A stretch of DNA of 64,000 nt from Clostridia bacterium (GTDB lineage Bacteria; Bacillota; Clostridia; UBA1381). Under the pieces are notes generated by a model. It ran no database searches. It was given only the letters and a program-made list of their open reading frames with translations, and had not been told where the DNA came from. The DNA lies in assembly GCA_017551095.1 (NCBI GenBank), contig JAFZMQ010000025.1, forward strand, positions 20,838 through 84,837, read 5' to 3'. Made by a program: the position numbers and the translations under genes. Shown one piece after another: positions 16,475-23,074 of the stretch; within the stretch, counting starts at the first letter, position 1, and every line of letters begins with the position of its first letter.

Positions 16475-16508
16475 AAAGAAATGCACTTTAAACTGCATTT
16501 CTTTTTTT
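16475..16508 (+). terminator. Terminator of pnp
   Basis: Stem AAAGAAATGCA / TGCATTTCTTT with an 8-nt loop followed by a T-run, 20 nt after the pnp stop. Confidence 0.85.
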
Positions 16509-16556
16509 GTGTAAAAACAATCCCCTGCCGTAAGGCGAGAATATACGTTTTTTATA

Positions 16557-16656
16557 GGGGATTTTTAAGGGGAGTATCCCCTTAAACGGTTTGTGGAGGG
16601 TTTGGGAGGGAATCCGACCCTCCCAACGCTTTTGGTACTTTTCACGCTGAAAAGTA
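16557..16656 (-). repeat. 100-bp three-hairpin intergenic repeat, copy B
   Basis: Inverted partner of 10464-10563. In this copy all three stems are perfect on the minus strand: TACTTTTCA-GCG-TGAAAAGTA, TTGGGAGGG-N7-CCCTCCCAA and TTTAAGGGGA-TAC-TCCCCTTAAA, so B looks like the intact form. An outer AATCCCCT / AGGGGATT pair (16519-16526 with the copy end) may extend the structure. It occupies most of the 309-nt pnp-queT gap; the remainder holds the pnp and queT terminators and no gene. Confidence 0.9.
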
Positions 16657-16725
16657 CAGATAAGAAAATCTTAATTTTAATAAATAGTTTTGCAACGAAG
16701 ACGAAATAATGAGGTCTTAGTGTTA

Positions 16726-16760
16726 TTAAAAACGCTGTCGGGATATTCCCGACAGCTTTT
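16726..16760 (-). terminator. Terminator of queT
   Basis: Stem GCTGTCGGGA / TCCCGACAGC with a 3-nt loop; on the minus strand it is followed by GTTTTTAAT just after the queT stop. Confidence 0.82.
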
Positions 16761-16763
16761 AAT

Positions 16764-17240
16764 TTATGCTTCAAAGCCGTATTTTTTCATTGAAAGATAC
16801 AGTAAATATCCCAAAACACCGCAGGATAGTAATTCGCCTATGCCGACGGTCAGAACAAAAAACCATACCGAGCCTTCAAAGCCGTAGGCGAACTTCAAAA
16901 TAGGCGGTATTATAATTGCGTTTGATAGAATCGGGGGGATTAGTGCAAGTATTGGGCGGTTTCGCAGTTTATAGGTGAAAAATGCACCGATAAGCGTTGC
17001 GATACTGCCGAAAATGACATCAATCAGAATGCTGCCGACTATGATATTGGAAAGAATACAGCCGACGAAAAGTCCCAAAACGGCAGACGGGGTGAAAATC
17101 GCAAGTGCGTAAAGTGCTTCGGAAATCCTAAGCTGGATTACGCCGCTCGACAAGCCGAAAGCGTTTGAGGCGAGTGTCAAAACGACATAAAGCGCCGCAA
17201 TTACAGCACCTTCGGTAAGATGTTGTGTGTTTTTTTCCAT
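16764..17240 (-). CDS. queT: QueT-family membrane transporter (ECF S component)
   Basis: Predicted substrate-binding membrane subunit of an energy-coupling factor transporter importing a queuosine precursor. The 158-residue protein has five to six hydrophobic helices and the family motif QLRISEALYALA between the first two. The start at 17240 (MEKNTQHLTEGAVIAALY) is chosen because AAGGAG lies just upstream, inside a preQ1-like riboswitch; the codons further upstream in frame fall inside the aptamer. It has its own terminator. The assignment rests on the family pattern and is strongly supported by the riboswitch. The shared ECF ATPase module is not in this window. Confidence 0.85.
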   Translation of the reverse strand: MEKNTQHLTEGAVIAALYVVLTLASNAFGLSSGVIQLRISEALYALAIFTPSAVLGLFVGCILSNIIVGSILIDVIFGSIATLIGAFFTYKLRNRPILALIPPILSNAIIIPPILKFAYGFEGSVWFFVLTVGIGELLSCGVLGYLLYLSMKKYGFEA

Positions 17241-17250
17241 ATTAAAAAAG

Positions 17251-17292
17251 CTCCTTAGTTTTGTTTTAGGTGAGGATGGTTTCGAACTCACC
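17251..17292 (-). promoter_or_regulatory. preQ1-I-like riboswitch controlling queT
   Basis: On the minus strand: stem GGTGAG (17287-17292) / CTCACC (17269-17274) enclosing the loop TTCGAAACCATC, followed by the A-rich tail TAAAACAAAACTAAGGAG. The small hairpin, C-rich loop end and A-rich tail running straight into the SD match the H-type pseudoknot layout of preQ1 class I aptamers, in which ligand binding hides the SD. Ligand and class are inferred from layout. Confidence 0.72.
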
Positions 17293-17338
17293 AAGGGGGA
17301 TATTATCATACTTTTTTGAAAAAGTCAATTCCCGATAC

Positions 17339-17367
17339 TTGAAAAAAATCCGTTATTGCTGTATAAT
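17339..17367 (+). promoter_or_regulatory. Sigma-A promoter of dut
   Basis: TTGAAA (17339-17344), 17-nt spacer, TATAAT (17362-17367), 26 nt before the dut start, giving a very short leader. Confidence 0.85.
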
Positions 17368-17393
17368 TATCTAAAATTACGGAGGCGAAGACT

Positions 17394-17828
17394 ATGAAAA
17401 TTGAGATAAAAAAGCTAAAAGATAACGCAAAATTGCCGACACGCGGCTCTTGCTATGCGGCAGGATATGACTTATATGCGTGTATAGATGATGCGGTAAC
17501 GATTGCACCGCACACAACGGAAAAAATCGGTACGGGGCTTTCGGTAGCCGTTCCAAACGGATATTTCGGGGCGATTTTCGCACGGAGCGGACTTGCGGCA
17601 AAGGAGGGTTTACGCCCTGCAAACTGTGTTGGCGTTGCCGACAGTGATTACAGGGGCGAGTATATAGTCGCAATTCATAACGATACCGACGAGGAACGCA
17701 AAATTGAGCCGCAGGAGCGGATTGCACAGCTTGTTATTATGCCGTTTTTAGAGGCGGAATTTGAAGAAGTTGCAAATCTTTCCGAAACGGAGCGAGGAAG
17801 CGGCGGATTCGGAAGCACGGGAAAATAA
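17394..17828 (+). CDS. dut: dUTP diphosphatase (trimeric dUTPase)
   Basis: Hydrolyses dUTP to dUMP plus pyrophosphate, keeping uracil out of DNA and feeding dTMP synthesis. All five trimeric dUTPase motifs are visible: AAGYDLYA, FARSGLAAKEGL, GVADSDYRGE (the usual Ile/Val before Asp-Ser is Ala here), ERIAQLVI and the P-loop-like GSGGFGSTG at the C terminus. Length 144 residues. ATG 17394 follows a GGAGGCGA site. Single-gene unit with its own consensus promoter and terminator. Confidence 0.96.
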   Translation: MKIEIKKLKDNAKLPTRGSCYAAGYDLYACIDDAVTIAPHTTEKIGTGLSVAVPNGYFGAIFARSGLAAKEGLRPANCVGVADSDYRGEYIVAIHNDTDEERKIEPQERIAQLVIMPFLEAEFEEVANLSETERGSGGFGSTGK

Positions 17829-17860
17829 ATAAACGGGAGCATTTGCTCCCGTTTATTATG
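17828..17860 (+). terminator. Terminator of dut
   Basis: Stem AATAAACGGGAGC (17828-17840) / GCTCCCGTTTATT (17845-17857), 4-nt loop, starting on the last base of the stop codon. The stem's own T-rich end supplies the U-tract. Confidence 0.8.
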
Positions 17861-17867
17861 TAGGAAA

Positions 17868-17954
17868 TTACAACATTTTGTTGTAATGACGAAATAACAA
17901 AACAGCTACCTTGTACCCACGCCCGTAGGCGGAGCTTCTATCAGAAGCTTTTTT
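17868..17954. repeat. Cluster of three small hairpins between dut and the DUF1846 gene
   Basis: TTACAACA / TGTTGTAA (17868-17886), CGCC-cgta-GGCG (17920-17931) and AGCTTCT-atc-AGAAGCT followed by TTTTTTATTTT (17933-17954). The last reads as a plus-strand terminator although no plus-strand gene precedes it apart from dut, which already has one. It may be the remains of another intergenic element; no second copy was seen in this window. Confidence 0.45.
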
Positions 17955-19437
17955 ATTTTCTGTGATAGAAAGATTTTCTTTGATATTTTGGTTCGCAAGT
18001 GATATTTATACCAAGTTTTTTAAACACATTCATATCTACCTGCGACAGAATTACGGTAGAATGCGCTTCAAGTCCTTTTAAAAGATGCAGGGCGTCGATT
18101 GCTTTTTTTGCATTTTCGTTAGTTACGGCACATATCGACAGGGCTACCAGAACTTCGTCTGTATGAAGCCTTGGGTTATGGTTTCCAAGGTAATTTACCT
18201 TTAAATCCTGTATTGGTGCTATTATATCAGGCTCAATAAGTGCAATAGAATCGTCAATGCCCGTTAAATACTTTAATGCATTTAAGAGAAGTGCACTTGA
18301 CGCACCCAAAAGCTTTGAGGTTTTGCCTGTTAAAATCGTGCCGTCGGGCATTTCAATAGCAGTTGCGGGGGCGTCGGTTAAATCCGCTTTCCTAAGTGCA
18401 GCACCGACTACCGGACGGTCGTCTGCGGTAAGCTCGGCTTGTTGCATAAGAAGCTCGATTTTTTGGATTTCGTCGTCGCCTGTGTTTGTCTGGCGTTTTT
18501 TACATAAAGCTCCGTAGTATCTGCGTATAATCTCCGCTTTTGCGGCATCCGATACCGCATCGTCGTCTGTTATGCAGTTTCCTGCCATATTTACGCCCAT
18601 ATCGGTGGGGGATTTGTACGGACATTCGCCGTAAATCTGCTCAAACATAGTTTTTAAAACAGGGAAAATCTCAACATCTCTGTTATAATTTACAGTAGTT
18701 TCGCCGTATGCTTCAAGGTGGAATGGGTCAATCATATTTATATCGTTTAAGTCGGCAGTTGCCGCCTCATACGCAACATTTACGGGGTGTTTCAGCGGCA
18801 AATTCCAGATTGGGAAAGTTTCAAATTTGGCATATCCGGCACTTACGCCGTTTTTATGCTCATGGTATAGCTGGGAAAGACAAACTGCCATTTTTCCGCT
18901 TCCCGGTCCGGGTGCGGTAACAACGACCAATGGGCGTTTCGTTTTTACAAACTCATTTTTTCCGTAGCCCTCTTCGCTTACTATTTTCGATATATTGTAA
19001 GGATAGCCCTCGATAGGATAATGGCGGTAAACCTTCATGCCCATAGCCTCTAACTGAGTCTGGAACTTTTCGGCAGACGGCTGACCGGAAAACTGCGTCA
19101 AGACAACACTTCCTACATAAAGCCCTTTTCCCTTAAATGCATCTATAAGGCGGAGGGTGTCAAGGGTGTATGTAATATCCAAATCGCTCCTTACCTTACT
19201 CTTTTCAATATGCAAGGAGTTTATAGCGATAATTATCTCCGCCTGGTCTTTAAGCTGCAACAGCATATTTATCTTGCTATCCGGCTTAAATCCGGGCAGA
19301 ACGCGGGAGGCATGAAAATCGTCAAACAATTTTCCGCCGAACTCCAAATACAGCTTTCCGCCAAATTTGGAAATACGCTCTTTTATGTGTGCAGACTGCA
19401 TTTTCAGGTACTTATCATTATCGAAACCTATTCTCAT
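17953..19437 (-). CDS. DUF1846 family protein
   Basis: Conserved protein of 494 residues of unknown biochemical role, common in Clostridia and streptococci. It matches the family in its start (RIGFDNDKYLKMQSAHIKER), in LYLEFGGKLFDDFHASRVLP, and in the glycine-rich VVTAPGPGSGKMAVCLSQLY, which resembles a nucleotide-binding loop; further markers are PVNVAYEAATADLNDINMID and the NMAGNCI segment. No membrane segments or signal peptide. ATG 19437 follows a GAGGAAAG site and a plausible promoter lies upstream, so it is its own unit. No function should be assigned beyond the family name. Confidence 0.85.
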   Translation of the reverse strand: MRIGFDNDKYLKMQSAHIKERISKFGGKLYLEFGGKLFDDFHASRVLPGFKPDSKINMLLQLKDQAEIIIAINSLHIEKSKVRSDLDITYTLDTLRLIDAFKGKGLYVGSVVLTQFSGQPSAEKFQTQLEAMGMKVYRHYPIEGYPYNISKIVSEEGYGKNEFVKTKRPLVVVTAPGPGSGKMAVCLSQLYHEHKNGVSAGYAKFETFPIWNLPLKHPVNVAYEAATADLNDINMIDPFHLEAYGETTVNYNRDVEIFPVLKTMFEQIYGECPYKSPTDMGVNMAGNCITDDDAVSDAAKAEIIRRYYGALCKKRQTNTGDDEIQKIELLMQQAELTADDRPVVGAALRKADLTDAPATAIEMPDGTILTGKTSKLLGASSALLLNALKYLTGIDDSIALIEPDIIAPIQDLKVNYLGNHNPRLHTDEVLVALSICAVTNENAKKAIDALHLLKGLEAHSTVILSQVDMNVFKKLGINITCEPKYQRKSFYHRK

Positions 19438-19471
19438 TATTCTTTCCTCTTTCGCATCAATATCAAAGTAT

Positions 19472-19501
19472 ATTTTATTACAAAAGGGAGGTTTTAGTCA
19501 A
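19472..19501 (-). promoter_or_regulatory. Sigma-A promoter of the DUF1846 gene
   Basis: On the minus strand TTGACT (19496-19501), 18-nt spacer, TAAAAT (19472-19477), 35 nt from the start codon. Confidence 0.65.
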
Positions 19502-19520
19502 GAGAATATTGTCAAAAAAA

Positions 19521-19545
19521 AGAAAAAAATCGGGACGCCCGATTT
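19521..19545 (-). terminator. Terminator of tspO
   Basis: Stem AAATCGGG / CCCGATTT (19527-19534 with 19538-19545), 3-nt loop, minus-strand U-tract from the A-run 19521-19529; the stem overlaps the tspO stop codon. Confidence 0.82.
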
Positions 19546-19993
19546 AATTCAGAAACCATATGAAAAAATTTAAATATCCTGCAAAGCAAACCCATATAAG
19601 ATAGGGTATTTGCAAGTACGCGGCGGTTTTGCTGACCTTTGAATACTCGATTATTGTCATGATTATTAAAACCAGCAGGAGAAGCAGCCATATAAAAGCA
19701 AAAAGGTATGCTTCCATATTGAAGAATATTATAGACCAAAAGAAATTCACAATAAGGGATAGCCTGTAAACAAACGGTACACTTCCGCTTTTTTTGTATA
19801 CCATACCCGCACTTATTCCCATAAGGACAAAAAGTATGCCCCAGACAATCGGAAACAGAAACGAGGGCGGGGACAGCGGGGGTTTTACCAAAGCTTCAAA
19901 ATCTGCCATAGCGTCCTTTGTAAAATAGGCGGAAAGACCGCCAACCGCAAGTGCGATTAGTATTTCTATTATATAAGGTCTTAGCTTTCTCAT
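19544..19993 (-). CDS. tspO: TspO/MBR family membrane protein
   Basis: Five-helix membrane protein of the translocator-protein family, which binds porphyrins and similar tetrapyrroles; its role in anaerobes is uncertain. The 149 residues give five hydrophobic segments. Family landmarks: PPLSPPSFLFPIVWGILFVL around helix 2, the Asn-Phe-Phe-Trp-Ser-Ile-Ile-Phe-Phe stretch in helix 3, and the C-terminal LIWVCFAGYLN. ATG 19993 follows an AAAGGAGATAA site. Its terminator overlaps the stop codon. It is monocistronic by position. Confidence 0.9.
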   Translation of the reverse strand: MRKLRPYIIEILIALAVGGLSAYFTKDAMADFEALVKPPLSPPSFLFPIVWGILFVLMGISAGMVYKKSGSVPFVYRLSLIVNFFWSIIFFNMEAYLFAFIWLLLLLVLIIMTIIEYSKVSKTAAYLQIPYLIWVCFAGYLNFFIWFLN

Positions 19994-20137
19994 AGTTATC
20001 TCCTTTTAAGCCATATTTTTATACTTATATAATATATGAAAATTGAACTGTTATTATACCAATATGGCGAAAAAATGTTATTTTGTGCAAATGCACAAAA
20101 AAAATTAAAAAAAATCACAATATTTACTAAAAAACAC

Positions 20138-20166
20138 TTGCATTTATATAAAAGATGTGTTATAAT
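20138..20166 (+). promoter_or_regulatory. Strong sigma-A promoter of the orphan small RNA
   Basis: TTGCAT (20138-20143), 17-nt spacer, perfect TATAAT (20161-20166), pointing into the tspO-greA gap where no plus-strand gene exists. Confidence 0.8.
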
Positions 20167-20172
20167 GGTACT

Positions 20173-20256
20173 CAAGTAGAAGGGAATTACTTTCTACCCT
20201 TTATCCTATATAAATATGTTAAGCTGGAAAAATACCGCATTTGCGGTATTTTTTCA
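20173..20256 (+). ncRNA. Candidate small RNA of about 80 nt
   Basis: The promoter at 20138-20166 and the terminator AATACCGCA / TGCGGTATT with a T-run (20228-20254) define a short transcript, nearly all untranslated: the only ATG after the -10 opens a 4-codon frame. The 5' half has GTAGAA (about 20178-20183) pairing TTCTAC, and an alternative AAGGG / CCCTT pairing; the middle is single-stranded and A/U-rich. It lies between tspO and greA, both on the minus strand, so it cannot be a leader of either. It accounts for most of the 319-nt gap; 19994-20137 is A/T-rich with nothing recognisable. Family unknown. Confidence 0.65.
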
Positions 20257-20260
20257 TTTA

Positions 20261-20295
20261 AAAAATCATCTCAGGATAAAATCCTGAGATGATTT
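20261..20295 (-). terminator. Terminator of greA
   Basis: Stem AAATCATCTCAGGAT (20263-20277) / ATCCTGAGATGATTT (20281-20295), 3-nt loop, flanking A/T runs; it lies between the small RNA's terminator and the greA stop. Confidence 0.85.
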
Positions 20296-20312
20296 ATGTT
20301 ACTGATATGTTA

Positions 20313-20819
20313 TTATTCATACTTATATATTTTTTCGATTTTAAAATCAATTGTGCAAACGGGCGTTGTTACCGAAACGGTTTCGCCTGCCTTATGCCCC
20401 AAAAGTGCCTTCCCGACCGGTGAATTTACCGAAAGAAGCTCATTCATATCCGAGTGTAAAATTGCATACATTTCAATCTCATCAGCACTTACAAAGGTAT
20501 ATTTTTCCACTTCTTCTTCGCCGACCTCAATAATCTCAACCGTATTTCCTATGCAAACTACACCGTCCTCTATTTCGTCATCTGAAATAGTACGAGCATA
20601 TTTTAAGATATTCATAAGCTGGTTTATTTTGTTTTCAACTTCTGCCTGTTCGTTTTTTGCTTCGTCATACTCTGCATTTTCCGATAAATCGCCAAATCCG
20701 CGTGCAACCTTTATTTTTTCGGTAATTTCGCTTCTTTTGGTCGTTTTAAGATATTCAAGCCCTTTTTTTAAGGCACTCATTCCTATACCTGTTAAGATAA
20801 TTTCCTTCTCTTCCGCCAT
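20313..20819 (-). CDS. greA: Transcription elongation factor GreA
   Basis: Rescues backtracked RNA polymerase by stimulating cleavage of the nascent RNA. The 168-residue protein has the coiled-coil N-terminal domain, with the conserved tip ARGFGDLSENAEYDEAKNEQ (acidic residues that enter the polymerase channel), and a C-terminal FKBP-like domain ending SVNSPVGKALLGHKAGETV. ATG 20819 follows AAAGGAAG. It has a near-perfect promoter 51 nt upstream and its own terminator, so it is monocistronic. Confidence 0.95.
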   Translation of the reverse strand: MAEEKEIILTGIGMSALKKGLEYLKTTKRSEITEKIKVARGFGDLSENAEYDEAKNEQAEVENKINQLMNILKYARTISDDEIEDGVVCIGNTVEIIEVGEEEVEKYTFVSADEIEMYAILHSDMNELLSVNSPVGKALLGHKAGETVSVTTPVCTIDFKIEKIYKYE

Positions 20820-20870
20820 AAAAACGCTTCCTTTCTATATAAAGATGAATTCTCCTATAATTTAAAATAC

Positions 20871-20898
20871 ATTATACCAAAATATTTTTATTTGTCAA
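20871..20898 (-). promoter_or_regulatory. Sigma-A promoter of greA
   Basis: On the minus strand TTGACA (20893-20898), 16-nt spacer, TATAAT (20871-20876). Confidence 0.85.
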
Positions 20899-20969
20899 TC
20901 TTTTTATTTATACTAAATAATTCTATGCAATAGTGAGAATAATTATTATAAAAACAAAAGGATGTAGTT

Positions 20970-21875
20970 ATGAATTTTGAAAAGACGGCAAAAAGCTTTA
21001 AAATGCACTTTGGAAAAAACTGTGAGAGAATTTGTTTTTCGGGAATGAGCATACCTCTTTTAGTTGGATTGGACGAAAGTCTTTGTGCGTCTGTTTCTGT
21101 CGGGGGATGTGTGGCGATTTCGGTACGCGGTGACGGAAGATTTACGGCGGAATTTGACGATAACCAGAAATATATTACGAGCAACATTTTAGAGCTTAAA
21201 AACCATATGGAAGAGCCTGTTTTGAATTTTTTGCAAAAAATTCAAAACGCAGGAGTAACGCTTTGCGGTGCAGATGTTTTATTTGAATATAATACAGGGA
21301 TATACGGAGAATATGAGCCGCTTTTGCTATCCTCATTCTATCTGCTTTGTAAGAAAATGCCTATGCCGATTGAAATGAAATGCTGCCTATCAAAGCCCTT
21401 AAAAGATTTTGTGTCAATAGTCGGGATGCGGGAAACACTCTTATTCACAGAGGGAGACAGGCATCGATACATCAAATTTAAAGACAGTATCGCAAAAATT
21501 GTTCTTTGCTGTTTTGACGAGAAAAATATAATGGAAGAAACGGGAAATATCAAAAATGCTGTATGCAGTCTGTCGGCGGGGGATTATGTAAGATTCGGAG
21601 AAATAATCACTTTTGAATATGAAAAGATGAAGAACGGGGTAGGTAAACGGACAAGAAATCTTTTTGAACTTGCGGTGCATCTTAAAGACGCGTTGGGAGT
21701 GGGTATTCTGGAACAGGGGGGCATTTTTGCAATAGTTGAAAACAAAAAGGTAAATGCATTTGTCCGGAATTTGAAAAAAGAATACGAAAACTATTATGGA
21801 GAATCTCCCGATTTTTATATAACACGCACCGAAAACAGCGGAATATACGGAGCAGTAAAAAAAACAGACTTGTAA
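20970..21875 (+). CDS. Degenerate galactokinase-like (GHMP superfamily) protein
   Basis: A 301-residue protein that reads like a galactokinase stripped of its active-site motifs. The C-terminal half keeps the family outline: AVCSLSAGDYVRFGEIITFEY, LFELAVHLKDALGVGILEQ, GGIFAIVENKKVNAFVRNL, and the ending PDFYITRTENSGIYG. The N terminus has an FGKNCERICFSG stretch where a galactokinase has its Pro-Gly-Arg-Val-Asn-Leu-Ile-Gly-Glu-His motif, and no Gly-Leu-Gly-Ser-Ser-Ala ATP loop is visible. It is also shorter than true galactokinases (about 390). It therefore may bind a ligand or be non-catalytic. ATG 20970 is preceded by AAAAGGATG. Shares a bidirectional terminator with dnaD. Confidence 0.5.
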   Translation: MNFEKTAKSFKMHFGKNCERICFSGMSIPLLVGLDESLCASVSVGGCVAISVRGDGRFTAEFDDNQKYITSNILELKNHMEEPVLNFLQKIQNAGVTLCGADVLFEYNTGIYGEYEPLLLSSFYLLCKKMPMPIEMKCCLSKPLKDFVSIVGMRETLLFTEGDRHRYIKFKDSIAKIVLCCFDEKNIMEETGNIKNAVCSLSAGDYVRFGEIITFEYEKMKNGVGKRTRNLFELAVHLKDALGVGILEQGGIFAIVENKKVNAFVRNLKKEYENYYGESPDFYITRTENSGIYGAVKKTDL

Positions 21876-21896
21876 AATTTATTACAAGTCTGTTTT
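21861..21896. terminator. Bidirectional terminator between the galactokinase-like gene and dnaD
   Basis: Perfect 15-bp stem AAAACAGACTTGTAA / TTACAAGTCTGTTTT with a 6-nt loop, overlapping the stop of the plus-strand gene. Confidence 0.88.
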
Positions 21897-21906
21897 CCGT
21901 TAATCA

Positions 21907-22851
21907 TTATTTTCTTGTAAGACGCTCTAAGCTGTCGCTGTCATATTTGTTATCGGAAAAAGCCGTTTCCTTTGAGCGTATACGGTTTTTGAATTTTTTG
22001 TTGTCGGTTTCAGCGTCTGCTACCGTAGTTATTCCCTCGGTATGCCAACGCGTTATGATTTTGTCCATATACGGAAAAGAAAGTTTTGCGGTCTGGATTA
22101 TGCAGTATTCATACGCAAGAGCAATCATTTCTTCGCTCATCATAAATTCGTTATGCCATTTGGTGAGATATTGCTCCTCAATCTGACTCAAATTTCTGTC
22201 GGCTATTCCCATAAGTCTGCGTACAGAATATAAAAATCCTGTTTTCTGTTCTTCGCTTTTTAAATAATTTGTTACGGCTTCCACATTGTTAAGCCCCATT
22301 TCATTCCAGGAAACTGCGACCTTTTCAATATAGCTTATACGGTTTTTGCCCTTTGAAACGCAGTACTCTATAAGAAGCAAAATTACTTCTATCGGCATTT
22401 TTAAGTCCTGATACAGCCAATATATTGTCTGCATATCGCTTTCGGTAATGGTTTTCCCCAAAATTTCCTGTGCCAACATAAACATATCGGAAAGCTCCGG
22501 GTTTTCGGATATTGTTGTCGCAATATTTTGCGTTTCTGACACATCTTCTTTAAAATCATCTGCCTTTTGCGGCAATTCATGAGGAACGCTGACTTTGCCG
22601 AAAAAGATATTTTCGCCGTCGGCAAAAATAAGCCCCTTTCCCTGCCAATATTCCAGGGCATTTACCAAGTCGCTTTCCAGAATATCCAGAGTTTCGGCAA
22701 TTTCCTTAAAGGATTTTGTCTCTTTTTTTTCGCAAAGCATTAAAAGATATATGTATATTTTCACAAATGTTGCGTTTGCACGGGGCAGATGATTTTCGAT
22801 AAAATCAAAAGGCACGTGTGCAAACCCGTTTTCCGTCATAAATTGCGGCAT
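21907..22851 (-). CDS. dnaD: DnaD/DnaB-type replication initiation protein
   Basis: Likely primosomal protein helping to load the replicative helicase at origins and stalled forks. The 314 residues comprise a winged-helix N-terminal domain (VPFDFIENHLPRANATFVKIYIYLL, KSFKEIAETL) and two DnaD C-terminal-type helical modules, the first near residues 120-195 (DMQTIYWLYQDLKMPIEVIL with YIEKVAVSWNEMGL) and the second near 215-280 (EEMIALAYEYCI and YMDKIITRWHTEGI). The Tyr-x-x-x-Ile-x-x-x-Trp pattern occurs in both. ATG 22851 is used; a GTG 9 nt upstream overlaps the GAGGAG site. Whether it is the DnaD or DnaB (initiator) role cannot be told. Confidence 0.85.
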   Translation of the reverse strand: MPQFMTENGFAHVPFDFIENHLPRANATFVKIYIYLLMLCEKKETKSFKEIAETLDILESDLVNALEYWQGKGLIFADGENIFFGKVSVPHELPQKADDFKEDVSETQNIATTISENPELSDMFMLAQEILGKTITESDMQTIYWLYQDLKMPIEVILLLIEYCVSKGKNRISYIEKVAVSWNEMGLNNVEAVTNYLKSEEQKTGFLYSVRRLMGIADRNLSQIEEQYLTKWHNEFMMSEEMIALAYEYCIIQTAKLSFPYMDKIITRWHTEGITTVADAETDNKKFKNRIRSKETAFSDNKYDSDSLERLTRK

Positions 22852-22904
22852 TATTAACACTCCTCAAACCAGAATAAAAAAGTTAAAAAAAATAAATATA
22901 CCTG

Positions 22905-22933
22905 TTGACATATTGGAAAAAATATGATAACAT
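22905..22933 (+). promoter_or_regulatory. Candidate promoter of rpoBC
   Basis: TTGACA (22905-22910), 17-nt spacer, TAACAT (22928-22933), giving a leader of about 135 nt. The leader contains a hairpin, TTTTCGGT paired with ACCGGAAA across a 14-nt loop (about 22982-23011). Confidence 0.6.
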
Positions 22934-23074
22934 TGTATATTGTACTAAGATGATAATATGGGATTTTGTTCGCTACCAGACTTTTCGGTTACTATTATAG
23001 CATACCGGAAATCAAAAATCAAGAGCATATTTTAAAAAAATCCTATAAAAGAAAATTGACGAGGTGATAAGTTG

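Noticed and set aside
20296..20865. A 189-codon plus-strand frame over greA
   Set aside because: greA on the minus strand has SD, promoter, terminator and conserved GreA motifs; the plus-strand product is a low-complexity shadow.
23072..23074. TTG start for rpoB
   Set aside because: The ATG immediately after it is better spaced from GAGGTG and is the more common start type.
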